Shown here in pieces: positions 51,490-60,626 of a stretch of DNA of 64,000 bases. The number at the start of each line of letters is the position of its first letter. Position 1 is the stretch's first letter. The position numbers were made by a program, and so were the translations under genes. The notes below the pieces were generated by a model, which was not told the origin of the DNA, ran no database searches, and saw nothing but the letters and a program-made list of their open reading frames with translations. The DNA comes from Kribbella sp. NBC_00382 (lineage in GTDB: Bacteria > Actinomycetota > Actinomycetes > Propionibacteriales > Kribbellaceae), in assembly GCF_036067295.1 (NCBI RefSeq), contig NZ_CP107954.1, positions 7,378,001 through 7,442,000 on the forward strand, given 5' to 3'.

Positions 51490-52179
51490 GTGAAGAACTA
51501 CGAGCTGGTCCTGAGCCGGGTGGAGGCCGATCTCGCGGCTGGCCGGCTGCGACTTGGCGAGCGATTGCCTGGGGAGCGCTCTCTGGCGGAGCAGCTGGGG
51601 ATCAGCAGGCCGTCGGTGCGGGAGGCGGTGCGGGTCCTGGAGGCGATGGGCGTCGTCCGTACTGCGACCGGCTCAGGGCCGGAGTCGGGCGCGGTGATCG
51701 TGGCCGAGCCGGCGTCGCCGTTGACCGCGTTGCTGCGGTTGCACCTCGCGACGAATCACCTGCCGATGGGCGACATCGTGCAGACGCGTGTCCTGCTGGA
51801 GTCGTGGACGGCTCGCGAGGCGGCGCATCATGCGGGTGCCGGGGATTTGGTGGCGGCCGAGGAGTTGCTGGATCGGATGGATGCTCCGGGGTTGACGCCG
51901 GAGGAGTTCCATTTGCTCGACGCGGAGTTCCATGTGGCGTTGTCGGCGCTGGCGGGGAATGTGCTCATTGCGGCGGTGATGTCGTCGTTGCGGACGGCGA
52001 TTCATGGGTATGTGCTGGCCGCAGTACCGAATCTGGCGGACTGGGATGCGACGGCTGTCGGGTTGCGGGCCGAGCATCGGTCGATCGTGGGGGCGATTCG
52101 GGCTGGCGCTGGGGATGAGGCCGCGGCGTTGATCACGGCGCATATCGAGGGGTTTTATCGGGCGGCTCAGTTGCGTTAG
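51490..52179 (+). CDS. FadR-subfamily GntR regulator (LldR-like)
   Basis: 229 aa from GTG 51490. The N-terminal winged helix is LGERLPGERSLAEQLGISRP-SVREAVRVLEAMGVV (residues about 20-55), followed by an FCD ligand domain with the metal-binding His residues (LDAEFHVALSALAGN, GLRAEHRSIVGAI). Being divergent from lldD and flanked by the TGGTCNGACCA operators, it is most likely the lactate-responsive repressor. A frame extending to 51391 overlaps operator 2 and is rejected. Confidence 0.88.
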   Translation: MKNYELVLSRVEADLAAGRLRLGERLPGERSLAEQLGISRPSVREAVRVLEAMGVVRTATGSGPESGAVIVAEPASPLTALLRLHLATNHLPMGDIVQTRVLLESWTAREAAHHAGAGDLVAAEELLDRMDAPGLTPEEFHLLDAEFHVALSALAGNVLIAAVMSSLRTAIHGYVLAAVPNLADWDATAVGLRAEHRSIVGAIRAGAGDEAAALITAHIEGFYRAAQLR

Positions 52180-52736
52180 AGGTAGGCGGTTCCGGCGATG
52201 AACGGGATCTTGAGGAGGCCGGGGGCGGTGTAGTGGGTGAGGTCGACCGTCGCGAAGGCGGCTTCGATCGCGGGGGCGAGGTCGCGGCTGGGGTCGCAGC
52301 CGCGGTCGACCACGCGGGTGATCGGGGCGATCATGCGCTGCATTCGCCGGAGAGCGCTCCCCGGCGGGGCCGCCACGTGTTCCAGGAAGACGAAGCGGCC
52401 GCCGGGTCGTAGTACGCGCTGTATTTCAGCCAGTACTGCGTTCAGGTCGTCCACTGAGCACAGCACGGCCGTCGACAGGACCGCGTCGATGCTTGCTGAG
52501 GGCAACGGGATCGCTTCGGCGCGGGCGGCCAGCACGCGCCGCTCACCAGAAGCTGATTGGACGGCGTTGGTGAGGGTGCGGCGGGCGCGGGGGTTGGGTT
52601 CTAGGGCTGTCCAGGTGATGGATGGCGGGAGGAGGGGGAGGTTGGCGCCTTTGCCTGCGCCTATTTCTAGGACCTGGCCGGTGAGGGTGGCGATCAAGGT
52701 GCGCTTGAGGGGTTGGTAGCCGGGCCAGGTGGTCAT
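52176..52736 (-). CDS. class I SAM-dependent methyltransferase (small)
   Basis: 186 aa. Motif I is VLEIGAGKGANLPLL (about 22-36), then LEPNPRARR and a middle IPLPSASIDAVLSTAVLCSV with VLRPGGRFVFLEHVAAPPGS. The pattern resembles METTL7-like methyltransferases acting on thiols or lipids. Its end overlaps the GntR gene end by 4 nt in a convergent arrangement. Substrate unknown. Confidence 0.85.
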   Translation of the reverse strand: MTTWPGYQPLKRTLIATLTGQVLEIGAGKGANLPLLPPSITWTALEPNPRARRTLTNAVQSASGERRVLAARAEAIPLPSASIDAVLSTAVLCSVDDLNAVLAEIQRVLRPGGRFVFLEHVAAPPGSALRRMQRMIAPITRVVDRGCDPSRDLAPAIEAAFATVDLTHYTAPGLLKIPFIAGTAYL

Positions 52737-52746
52737 TCGGGGGTCC

Positions 52747-53325
52747 TCACGCGGTGGGGGTGCAGCGGGCCTCGGTGGAGAGGGCGGTGCGGCGGAGGCC
52801 GAGGATGATCAGGCTACCGACCACGAGGTGTAGGGAGGCAAGGCCTAGTTTGGCGCCGATGCCGATGCCTGCGGTTAGGGGGCTGGTGAGGGATAGGGCG
52901 CACGCGATCGTGGCGGTGATCGTCCAGGCTTTGCGGGCGGCGGGGGTGTTGTGTTCGAGGACGGCTAGGAGGGCCCAGGCGGCTAGGGATATTGCCAGGC
53001 TGGCGACGAGGACTGAGGGCGCGCCGATGTGGATGGTGGACCCCTGTTTGGCTGCCAGGGTGATGTTGAAGGCTTGGGTGAGGACGGCCCACCAGGCGAC
53101 CGCGACGACGGTGACGGATCCGGCGACTGCGAGCCGGCTGCGGCCCTCGACGCGGGTTGGCCGGGCGGTGGGCGCGGGGGTGCCTGCCGCGTTGGTGTTG
53201 CCCGGCGTCGTGGTGCTGCCGGGCGCATTGGCGTTGGTCCTGCCCGACTTGGTGGTGCGGTCGGTGGCGGTGCTGAGGTTGGTGGTGGTGGGCGTGGGTG
53301 CGGTGGCTTCTGGGGTGTTGGTCAT
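52747..53325 (-). CDS. DUF6069-like integral membrane protein
   Basis: 192 aa from ATG 53325. The first 65 residues are Thr/Pro/Asn-rich and likely disordered (TTTPGNTNAAGTPAP). Four hydrophobic segments follow (SVTVVAVAWWAVLTQAF, SVLVASLAISLAAWALLAVL, AWTITATIACALSL, LGLASLHLVVGSLIILGL). The pattern matches DUF6069 membrane proteins, function unknown. It ends 10 nt before the methyltransferase start, so they may be cotranscribed. Confidence 0.78.
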   Translation of the reverse strand: MTNTPEATAPTPTTTNLSTATDRTTKSGRTNANAPGSTTTPGNTNAAGTPAPTARPTRVEGRSRLAVAGSVTVVAVAWWAVLTQAFNITLAAKQGSTIHIGAPSVLVASLAISLAAWALLAVLEHNTPAARKAWTITATIACALSLTSPLTAGIGIGAKLGLASLHLVVGSLIILGLRRTALSTEARCTPTA

Positions 53326-53454
53326 GGGGTAAGGATTGGCGGGGGTGAGGGTTGGGGGCATCGGCCGGGTGGCTGGAGGTGACTGGTCTCAAGTCGGTGG
53401 TGTATCGACTTTGGTCGGTGGTGGTGGGGCAGCGGGCGGCCTAGTCTCGGCGGC

Positions 53455-54606
53455 ATGGAGGAGATCTGTCGGCCGTCGCGTCGCAATCGCTGGGCCAATG
53501 TCATCGCGGTGACCGCTGTCGGCATGTTGACGGCATCGACGATCTACGGGCGGCAGGCGGGAGACCTTCAGCCAGGGTGGCTGGCGCTGGACGTCGCGGT
53601 CGGGATTGTTGCCTGCGGCCTCATTCCGGTACTTGGGCGGTACCCGGTCCAAGGCGCCCTGGCGCAGGCTGCGCTAGCAGCCCTCTCCCCCGCGGCGACT
53701 CCGCCGTCGACGGTCGGCACGCTGAGCGTCGCCCAGCGCCGCCCGCTGAAGACGGCCGCTCTCGTCGCGCTCGCCGGTGTGGTCGGACACTTCATCCAAG
53801 GACTCTGGCGACCGATCCACGGGCTCAACCTGGTCTGGTACGCCGTACTGGATGTCGCCGTCCACGCCGCCCTGCTCGGCTGGGGTCAGTGGATGCAAGC
53901 CCGCCAGGACCTGCTCAATTCGCTGCGAGAGCGCGCTCTCCGGGCCGAGAACGAGCAAGGCCGCCGGGTCGCCGAGGCGCGGACGCTGGAGCGGACCAAG
54001 ATGGCGCGCGAGATGCATGACGTACTCGCGCACCGGCTGTCGCTGCTCGCTACGTACGCCGGCGCGCTCGAGTACCGGCCGGATTCGTCGCCGGAGAAGC
54101 TTGCCAAGGCGGCCGGCGTCATCCGTACCGGAGTTCATCAGGCGCTGGAGGAGTTGCGCGAGGTGATCAGCGTGCTCCGCGACAGCGAGATCGACGAGCT
54201 CCCCGGCGGACGCCCGCAACCCACCTTCGGCGACCTCGCCGGACTGGTCGCCGAGTCGCGCGATGCCGGTACGGAGATCCTGTACGCCGAATCTGTCGCC
54301 GCGCCAGAATCGTTGCCACCGGCAACCGGACGGACTGCGTACCGGGTGGTGCAGGAGGGGCTGACGAATGCGCGCAAGCACGCTGCCGGGCATCCCGTCA
54401 CGCTGGTCGTCGACGGCAAGCCCGGTGAATCCCTGCGGATCGAGCTCAGCAACCCGAGCGGCAACGGGGTAACGCTGACGCCGGGGAGCGGTACCGGCCT
54501 GGTCGGGCTGACCGAACGCGTACACCTCGCGGGCGGAACGCTGGATCACGGGCGCGCGCCCGACGGACTGTTCCACCTGGAGGCGTTGCTCCCATGGCCG
54601 CAGTGA
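53455..54606 (+). CDS. sensor histidine kinase, DesK/NarX type
   Basis: 383 aa. Four or five membrane segments (about 15-155) lead into a HisKA_3 domain with MAREMHDVLAHRLSLLATYAG, the His being the phospho-acceptor, and an HATPase with VQEGLTNARKHA and GTGLVGLTERVHLAGG. It is followed by its response regulator at 54708, giving a normal pair. The last 30 nt of the gene are partly duplicated 75 nt downstream. Confidence 0.9.
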   Translation: MEEICRPSRRNRWANVIAVTAVGMLTASTIYGRQAGDLQPGWLALDVAVGIVACGLIPVLGRYPVQGALAQAALAALSPAATPPSTVGTLSVAQRRPLKTAALVALAGVVGHFIQGLWRPIHGLNLVWYAVLDVAVHAALLGWGQWMQARQDLLNSLRERALRAENEQGRRVAEARTLERTKMAREMHDVLAHRLSLLATYAGALEYRPDSSPEKLAKAAGVIRTGVHQALEELREVISVLRDSEIDELPGGRPQPTFGDLAGLVAESRDAGTEILYAESVAAPESLPPATGRTAYRVVQEGLTNARKHAAGHPVTLVVDGKPGESLRIELSNPSGNGVTLTPGSGTGLVGLTERVHLAGGTLDHGRAPDGLFHLEALLPWPQ

Positions 54607-54680
54607 GCGAAAGCCGCCCGACCGCAGTCCTCGCCGACGAGAGCCGTCCGGCTGGAGGCGTTGCTGCCGCGGCCAGTGGG
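54577..54680. repeat. partial duplication of the kinase 3' end
   Basis: CTGGAGGCGTTGCT at 54577-54590 recurs exactly at 54652-54665, with the following CCGCGGCC/CCATGGCC and CAGTG parts also similar. The first copy is the end of the kinase gene (LEALLPWPQ-stop). The second lies in the spacer before the regulator GTG. Confidence 0.65.
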
Positions 54681-54707
54681 GGTCCGAGTCCCGCTACGGT
54701 GGCGGGT

Positions 54708-55361
54708 GTGAGTGAGACGATTCGGGTGCTGGTGGTGGATGACGACGCGTTGGTGCGGGCGAGTCTGGAGATGATGCTGGACGGTGCCAATGGGATCGCG
54801 GTGGTTGCCCAGGCGGCTGACGGCGATGAAGTACCGGCGGCGATCGATGCGCATTTTCCGGATCTAGTGCTGATGGATCTGCGGATGCCTCGCGTCGACG
54901 GGATCGTTGCGACGCAGCGGCTGCGGGCGCGGAAGAATCCGCCCGAGGTGATCGTGTTGACGACCTTCGATACCGACGAGAACGTGTTGCATGCGTTGCG
55001 CGCGGGGGCGAGCGGGTTCTTGCTGAAGGACACGCCGCCGGCGCGGATCGTCGAGGCGGTACGCCGGGTCGCGGCGGGTGACCCGATCCTGTCGCCGGCC
55101 ATCACGCGGCGGTTGATGGATCAGGCTGCGACCCAGGCCGACGCGCATACGCGAGCTCAGGAAGCGCTCTCGCGGCTGTCTCCCCGGGAGTACGACGTGA
55201 TGCTGGCGGTCGCGCGGGGCAAGGCGAACGCGGACATCGCTACCGAGCTGTACATGAGCGTCGCGACCGTCAAGGCGCACATCTCCCACATCCTCGGCAA
55301 ACTCGAACTCGGCAACCGCACCCAGATCGCCCTCCTCGCCCACGACGCCGGCCTCGCCTGA
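54708..55361 (+). CDS. NarL/LuxR-type response regulator
   Basis: 217 aa. The receiver domain has VLVVDDDALVRASLEMML with the acidic pair and the phospho-Asp in LVLMDLRMPRVDG, then TTFDTDENVL and the conserved Lys in FLLKDTPP. The C-terminal helix-turn-helix is LSPREYDVMLAVARGKANADIA and TELYMSVATVKAHISHILGKL. GTG 54708 is the usual start for the family; an ATG at 54594 overlapping the kinase gene would add 38 residues. It pairs with the kinase at 53455. Confidence 0.9.
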   Translation: MSETIRVLVVDDDALVRASLEMMLDGANGIAVVAQAADGDEVPAAIDAHFPDLVLMDLRMPRVDGIVATQRLRARKNPPEVIVLTTFDTDENVLHALRAGASGFLLKDTPPARIVEAVRRVAAGDPILSPAITRRLMDQAATQADAHTRAQEALSRLSPREYDVMLAVARGKANADIATELYMSVATVKAHISHILGKLELGNRTQIALLAHDAGLA

Positions 55362-55449
55362 CGGCCCTCAGCACCCGGCCGGCCCAGCGCCCCGGCCTTT
55401 GGCTCGCTCGTCAACCGGCGCTGACCGGCGGATGCTCTAGGTTTGCTGC

Positions 55450-56115
55450 ATGATCCGGGTGTTGCTGGCTGACGACCAAGCGCTGGTGCGTGCGGGGTTC
55501 CGATCGCTGCTGAATGCGGAGGACGACATCACCGTGATCGGTGAGGTCGCCGATGGTGCAGCCGCGTTCGAGCTGGCGAAAGCGGAGAAGCCCGACGTCG
55601 TTCTGATGGATATCCGGATGCCGGGGATGGACGGGCTCGAGGCGACCAAGCTGATCGGTGCCGAGGAAGCGCTCTCTGATGTTCACGTGGTGATCCTGAC
55701 GACGTTCGATCTGGACGAGTACGTGTTCGAGGCGCTCCGGGTGGGCGCGAGTGGGTTCCTGGTGAAGGACACCGAGCCGGTTGAGTTGCTGCAGGCTGTT
55801 CGTGTTGTCGCGCGCGGCGATGCGCTGCTCTCCCCCGGGGTCACCCGGCGGCTGGTTGCTGAGTTCGCGAGCCGAAGCCGGCAGCCGCATGCCACTAAAG
55901 AGCTGGACGTACTGACCGAGCGCGAACGCGAGATCGTCGCCCTCGTCGGCGAAGGGCTCTCCAACGACGAGATCGCCCAGCGCCTGGTACTCAGCCCGGC
56001 CACCGCCAAGACCCACGTCAGCCGCGCGATGGTGAAACTGGCCGTCCGCGACCGAGCCCAACTCGTCGTCGTCGCCTACCAAACCGGCCTCGTCCGCCCC
56101 GGCTGGCTCGGCTGA
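55450..56115 (+). CDS. NarL/LuxR-type response regulator (no adjacent kinase)
   Basis: 221 aa. Receiver: RVLLADDQALVRAGFRSLL, phospho-Asp in VVLMDIRMPGMDG, TTFDLDEYVFEAL, FLVKDTEPVELL. Helix-turn-helix: LTEREREIVALVGEGLSNDEIA with LSPATAKTHVSRAMVKL. It precedes an ABC exporter ATPase and permease on the same strand, a common arrangement in which the kinase gene normally comes first. No kinase is adjacent; that at 48888 is unpaired. Confidence 0.92.
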   Translation: MIRVLLADDQALVRAGFRSLLNAEDDITVIGEVADGAAAFELAKAEKPDVVLMDIRMPGMDGLEATKLIGAEEALSDVHVVILTTFDLDEYVFEALRVGASGFLVKDTEPVELLQAVRVVARGDALLSPGVTRRLVAEFASRSRQPHATKELDVLTEREREIVALVGEGLSNDEIAQRLVLSPATAKTHVSRAMVKLAVRDRAQLVVVAYQTGLVRPGWLG

Positions 56116-56211
56116 CCAATCGCACCGTGCTCCTCTACTCCTCCTGAGGTAGCCGCGGTCACTCCCGCTGGGCGACGCGGTGGGCATGCCCAGACCGGCA
56201 CTGTCTAAGGC

Positions 56212-57135
56212 ATGAACGCAACCACTGCCCCGCTGGTCGAGGTCTCCGGCCTGACCAAACGCTACGGCGACACCTTGGCCGTCGACGGTGTCGATCTGAC
56301 GGTTCTGCCCGGCGAGGTCTACGGCTTCCTCGGGCCGAACGGCGCCGGCAAGACCACCACCTTGCGCATCCTCACCGGCCTGATCTCGCCGACCAGCGGT
56401 ACGGTCCGTGTCCTCGGCGGCGCGCCCGGCCAGGCACAAGTCCTGGCCCGTACCGGCTCGATGATCGAGTCGCCCGCCTTCTACCCGTACCTGTCCGGCC
56501 TCGACAATCTCCGCGTCCTCGCCGAGTACGCCGACGTGCCACGCCCCCGCATCGACGAGGTACTCGCCCTCGTCGACCTGGCCGATCGAGCCCGCGACCG
56601 CTTCTCGACATACTCGCTGGGCATGAAGCAGCGACTCGGTGTCGCCGCGGCCCTCCTCAAGGATCCCGAGCTGGTGATCCTCGACGAACCCACCAACGGA
56701 CTCGACCCGGCCGGAATGCGCGACATGCGCCGACTCATCCGCGAACTCGGCGCCGACGGCCGGACCGTCCTGCTGTCCAGCCATCTGCTCGGTGAGGTCC
56801 AGCAGATCTGCGACCGCGTCGGCATCATCAGCGAAGGCCGGATGGTCGCCGAGCACACCGTCGACGAGCTGCGGACCGAGCAGGAGCTGGTGATCCGGGC
56901 GACGCCTCGAGAGAGCGCTCGCTCGATCCTGGCTGAGGCTCTCGGTGCCGCAGCAGTCCACCTGTACGACGAGACTCTGCGGGTCAAGGTCGCACCCGAC
57001 CGGGCCGCCGAGGTCAACCGCCTCCTGGTCGAAAAAGGGATCGCGGTCTCCGAGTTGCACAGCACAGAACGCGCTCTCGAGGACGTCTTCTTCGAGCTGA
57101 CCACGACGGACAAGGAGAAGACCCATGCTGGGTAG
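56212..57135 (+). CDS. ABC exporter ATP-binding protein
   Basis: 307 aa. Walker A is GPNGAGKT near residue 43, the signature YSLGMKQRLGVAAAL and Walker B LVILDEPTNGLDPAGM follow, and the C-terminus has the DUF4162-like tail of multidrug or lantibiotic-resistance ABC ATPases. It overlaps the permease start by 11 nt. Together with the response regulator upstream it looks like a regulated efflux pump. Confidence 0.92.
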   Translation: MNATTAPLVEVSGLTKRYGDTLAVDGVDLTVLPGEVYGFLGPNGAGKTTTLRILTGLISPTSGTVRVLGGAPGQAQVLARTGSMIESPAFYPYLSGLDNLRVLAEYADVPRPRIDEVLALVDLADRARDRFSTYSLGMKQRLGVAAALLKDPELVILDEPTNGLDPAGMRDMRRLIRELGADGRTVLLSSHLLGEVQQICDRVGIISEGRMVAEHTVDELRTEQELVIRATPRESARSILAEALGAAAVHLYDETLRVKVAPDRAAEVNRLLVEKGIAVSELHSTERALEDVFFELTTTDKEKTHAG

Positions 57136-57970
57136 CTATCGCGCCGAGCTGCTCAAGCTCCGCAAACGATCCGCCGTCTGGGTTCTGTTCGGCGCCGGCC
57201 TCATCCTGAGCGTCATCTTCGGCTATCTCCTGCCCTACCTGGGCTACGTCACCGGCGACGGCAACCAGCAGACGGACGGCATCCCCCGCGCCGAGGTACT
57301 CCGCGGAGTCCTGCCGGAACGCGTTATGGACAACACGATCGGCGGCTTCCCGGTCTTCGCGGGAGCGCTCGCTCTGGTCCTCGGCGCGATCGTGATCGGC
57401 GGCGAGTACACCTGGGGAACGCTGAAGACGATCCTCACCCAGCGCCCCGGCCGGAGCACCCTGCTCGGCGGCCAGCTCCTCGGGTTGCTCACGCTGGTCG
57501 CCGTCTGGGTGCTCGGCATCTTCGTCGCCTGCGCCCTGTGCAGTATCGGGATCGCCGCGGCCGAGAACGCGCCGATGGACTGGCCCGGCCCACTCGCCCT
57601 GCTCAAAGGACTTGCCGGCGGCTGGCTCGTCCTCAGCCTGTGGTGCCTGGCCGGCGCTGTACTGGCCGTTGCCTTCCGCAACGTCGCGCTGCCGATCGGG
57701 CTCGGTGTCGTCTGGATCCTCGGGATCGAGACGCTGCTGGCCGGGGTGGTCAGCAGCCTGCTCCCCGATCTCGAGGTCCTGTCCGACGCGCTGCCGGGCG
57801 CGAACGCCGGTGCGCTGATGTTCAGCGTGACGGGGATGAGTACGGCGGACGCGCCTCCCGGAGTACGGGATGCCGTGTCGGGAGATCGCGCTCTCCTGAC
57901 CGTACTGGGCTACGCCGCCGTCTTCGTCGTACTGGCCGTCGTCACCACCCGGCGCCGGGACGTCAGCTGA
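57125..57970 (+). CDS. ABC exporter permease (ABC-2 type)
   Basis: 281 aa with about six membrane segments: SAVWVLFGAGLILSVIFGYL near the start, then AGALALVLGAIVIGGEYTWGTLKTILTQRPGR, the ABC-2 motif, and further helices. It is the membrane half of the exporter whose ATPase overlaps it upstream. It ends convergently against the GH125 gene with an 8-nt overlap. Confidence 0.88.
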   Translation: MLGSYRAELLKLRKRSAVWVLFGAGLILSVIFGYLLPYLGYVTGDGNQQTDGIPRAEVLRGVLPERVMDNTIGGFPVFAGALALVLGAIVIGGEYTWGTLKTILTQRPGRSTLLGGQLLGLLTLVAVWVLGIFVACALCSIGIAAAENAPMDWPGPLALLKGLAGGWLVLSLWCLAGAVLAVAFRNVALPIGLGVVWILGIETLLAGVVSSLLPDLEVLSDALPGANAGALMFSVTGMSTADAPPGVRDAVSGDRALLTVLGYAAVFVVLAVVTTRRRDVS

Positions 57971-59249
57971 GCTTGAGCCCTGCGTGGCTGAGGCAGAGCT
58001 CGCAGAACATCGCGTTCGCCCAGGAGAACCACTCGCGGGTGAAGTTCGCCGGATCGTCGGTGTGGAACGACTCGTGCATCTGGCCGGTACCGCCGGTGGT
58101 GTCGCGCAGCAGCTCGAGCAACTGCTGCCGCTCGTCAGCCAACGTACTGGTCAGCCCTTGGACGGCCAGCGCAATCGGCCAGATGTGGTCCGGCGGAGTG
58201 TGCGGGCTGCCGATCCCCGCACCGTGAGAACCGCTGTAGTAGTACGGGTTCTCGGGGCTGAGCAGCAGCGAACGCGTCGCCAGGTACGTCGGGTCATCGG
58301 CTGCAGCGAACCCCGTCATCGGCGCCGACAACAGGCTCGGCATGTTCGCGTCGTCCATCAGCAACCGCTCCCCCGCGCCGTCCACCTCATAGGCGTAGAC
58401 CCGGCCGAGTGACGGGTGGTCGACGGTGCCGAACTGCGCGATTCCGTCGTCGATCCTGGCCTTCAGCTCCTTGGCGCGATCACCGAGGGCGGAATCGTCG
58501 AGCAGCTCGCTCGCGATCGCCTGCAGGTAGCCGAGCACGACCGAGGCGAACATGTTGCCGGGCACGTTGAAGCCGTGCTCGGTGGCGTCGTCACTCGGCC
58601 GGAAAGCGCTCCACGACATCCCGGTCGGCTGAGTCGGCTGCCCGAGACCGCCACGGATCAGCGAATCGCTCGGCCGGTCGTCGTGCCGCTGGAACCGGTA
58701 CGGCGACTTGTTCTCGTGGTCCAGCTCGGTCTCCAGCACCTCGAGGGCCGCGGCCGCCGCCACCCGGAAGCGGTCGTCGATCACGTCCTTGCGCCCGGTG
58801 ATCCGCCAGAGCCGGTAGGCCAGCTCGATCGGGTAGCAGAGCGAGTCGATCTCGTACTTGCGTTCCCACACCCACGGCGACATCTCGGTCTCGTCGGTGG
58901 TGTGCCCGGCGCCGTTCGCCTCACGGTTGAAGGCGTTCGCGTACGGATCGAGTGCCATGTACTCGAGCTGCCGGTGCAGGACGCCGATCAGTACGTCCTG
59001 CAGCGCCGGGTCATCGGCGCACAGCACCAGATAGGGCCGCAACTGGGCGGCGGAGTCGCGCAACCACATCGCCGGGATGTCACCGGTCAGCACGAACGTC
59101 GTACCGTCCGGCAGCCGCTCCGCGACGGCGGGCAGGTTCTCCGCCATCGACCGGTGGAACATGTCCGCGATCACCTGGTCGCCGGTCGCCTGGCGGACCT
59201 TCTCGGTGGCTCGGGCCAGAACCTCGGGATCGATACCGGTCATCAACAC
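57963..59249 (-). CDS. GH125 exo-alpha-1,6-mannosidase-like protein
   Basis: 428 aa without a signal peptide, so intracellular. Family hallmarks are GDIPAMWLRDSAAQLRPYL, DPYANAFNREANGAGH, MSPWVWERKYEIDSLCYPIELAYRLW and FRPSDDATEHGFNVPGNMF. GH125 enzymes are metal-independent inverting alpha-mannosidases acting on alpha-1,6 linkages. The start may be GTG 59249 (AAAGG at 5 nt) or ATG 59243. It lies directly downstream of a ROK regulator and probably belongs to its operon. Confidence 0.9.
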   Translation of the reverse strand: MLMTGIDPEVLARATEKVRQATGDQVIADMFHRSMAENLPAVAERLPDGTTFVLTGDIPAMWLRDSAAQLRPYLVLCADDPALQDVLIGVLHRQLEYMALDPYANAFNREANGAGHTTDETEMSPWVWERKYEIDSLCYPIELAYRLWRITGRKDVIDDRFRVAAAAALEVLETELDHENKSPYRFQRHDDRPSDSLIRGGLGQPTQPTGMSWSAFRPSDDATEHGFNVPGNMFASVVLGYLQAIASELLDDSALGDRAKELKARIDDGIAQFGTVDHPSLGRVYAYEVDGAGERLLMDDANMPSLLSAPMTGFAAADDPTYLATRSLLLSPENPYYYSGSHGAGIGSPHTPPDHIWPIALAVQGLTSTLADERQQLLELLRDTTGGTGQMHESFHTDDPANFTREWFSWANAMFCELCLSHAGLKLS

Positions 59250-59250
59250 A

Positions 59251-60552
59251 TCAACCTTTCGCGGACCCGACTACGACAGGTGGAGCGCTCTCTGCGGGTC
59301 CGAGCAGGAGCACTGAGGGGTTGGGAGAGAACGTGTGGTCGAGCACCAGGCTGGCAGCGCCGACCGCACCGACGTCCGCGCCGAGGGCGGTACCGGTGAC
59401 GACGAAGGGGTGTACCGAGCGGACCAGAAAGCGCTCTTCCAGCGCGGCCCGGACTGCCTCGTCGAAGAACGGCGCGAGGTGGTCCCAGTGCGGGCCGCCG
59501 AAGACGACGCGTTCCAGGTCGAGCAGGTTCGCGATGTCCTCGACCACCTTGGCGATCCGGCCGGCCAGCGCTGCGATCAGCTCCCGCGCGACCTTGCCGC
59601 CCGCCAGCGCCTGCTGACACAAGTCCGCGAAGGCGAGATCGACGGCGCGCCGGTCGTCCAGATCGATGCCCTTGGCAAGCACTCCGGCGTGTACGGCCTG
59701 CTGGACGAGATAGCGCGGCTGGCTCGTCTCGCCGACGCAACCACGGCGGCCGCAGAAACAGAGCGGACCGTCGGGGTCCACGATCACGTGGCCGATCTCG
59801 CCGACGTTGCTGCTCGAGCCGCGGACCACCTCGTCGCCGATCACCAGGCCGGCGCCTACCCCGGTACCGAGGTAGAAGAAGACGAAACTGCCGCGACCGT
59901 TCGGCCCGCCGGCCCACTTCTCGGCGGAGGCCGCGGCCGTGACGTCCTTGTCGAGCAGGACTGGCAGGCCGGTCAGCTCGCGCAGAGTGTCGCGCAACGG
60001 GACCAGATGCCAGGCGCTCAGGTTCGGCGGGTTGATCACCACGCCGCGCTCGACGTCGATCGGGCCGGGGGCGGCGATGCCGACGCCGACCACGCGTTCA
60101 CGTGGCGCTCCGGCCTCAGCGATCACTTGCTCAACTGTGGCAGCGATTCCCGCGATGAGTACGTCGGGATCGTCGGAGGCCGGTGTCTCGGCGCGGCGGC
60201 GGACGACGACCTGCCCGGTCAGATCGAGCACGACCGTGGTGACGACGGCCGGGTCGAGGTGCACCCCGACGGCGTACTGGCCAGTGGGCTCGAGCTCGAG
60301 CAAGGTCCGCGGTTTGCCGAGGCCGGTGCTCTTCTGCCGGCCGGCCTCGCGGACCAGACCGGCGTCGAGCAACCGGCGGGTGATGTTGGAGATGGCCTGG
60401 CCGGAGAGTCCGGTGGCGGCGGCGATCTCGACCCGGCTGAGCCGTTCGTCGGCGCGCCGGATCGCGTCCAGCACCACCGTGTCGTTGAAGCCACCTACGC
60501 GATCGAGATTGGTACCCCGGCGTACTACGGCCGGCGGCTGGTCGCTGCTCAC
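59251..60552 (-). CDS. ROK-family transcriptional repressor
   Basis: About 433 aa. N-terminal winged helix (SRVEIAAATGLSGQAISNIT) then the ROK domain with GVGIAAPGPID, GTGVGAGLVIGDEVVRG and the zinc motif CFCGRRGCVGE. GTG 60552 is used because AGGGGGA precedes it; ATG 60615 is a plausible longer start. It sits between the GH-D enzyme and the GH125 mannosidase and likely controls them. Confidence 0.87.
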   Translation of the reverse strand: MSSDQPPAVVRRGTNLDRVGGFNDTVVLDAIRRADERLSRVEIAAATGLSGQAISNITRRLLDAGLVREAGRQKSTGLGKPRTLLELEPTGQYAVGVHLDPAVVTTVVLDLTGQVVVRRRAETPASDDPDVLIAGIAATVEQVIAEAGAPRERVVGVGIAAPGPIDVERGVVINPPNLSAWHLVPLRDTLRELTGLPVLLDKDVTAAASAEKWAGGPNGRGSFVFFYLGTGVGAGLVIGDEVVRGSSSNVGEIGHVIVDPDGPLCFCGRRGCVGETSQPRYLVQQAVHAGVLAKGIDLDDRRAVDLAFADLCQQALAGGKVARELIAALAGRIAKVVEDIANLLDLERVVFGGPHWDHLAPFFDEAVRAALEERFLVRSVHPFVVTGTALGADVGAVGAASLVLDHTFSPNPSVLLLGPAESAPPVVVGSAKG

Positions 60553-60626
60553 CACTCCCCCTGTCTCCACTGCCCGACGCCCCACTGCTTCGCGCACCGC
60601 CGGCCCGTGCCCCATAGGTCCACGCC

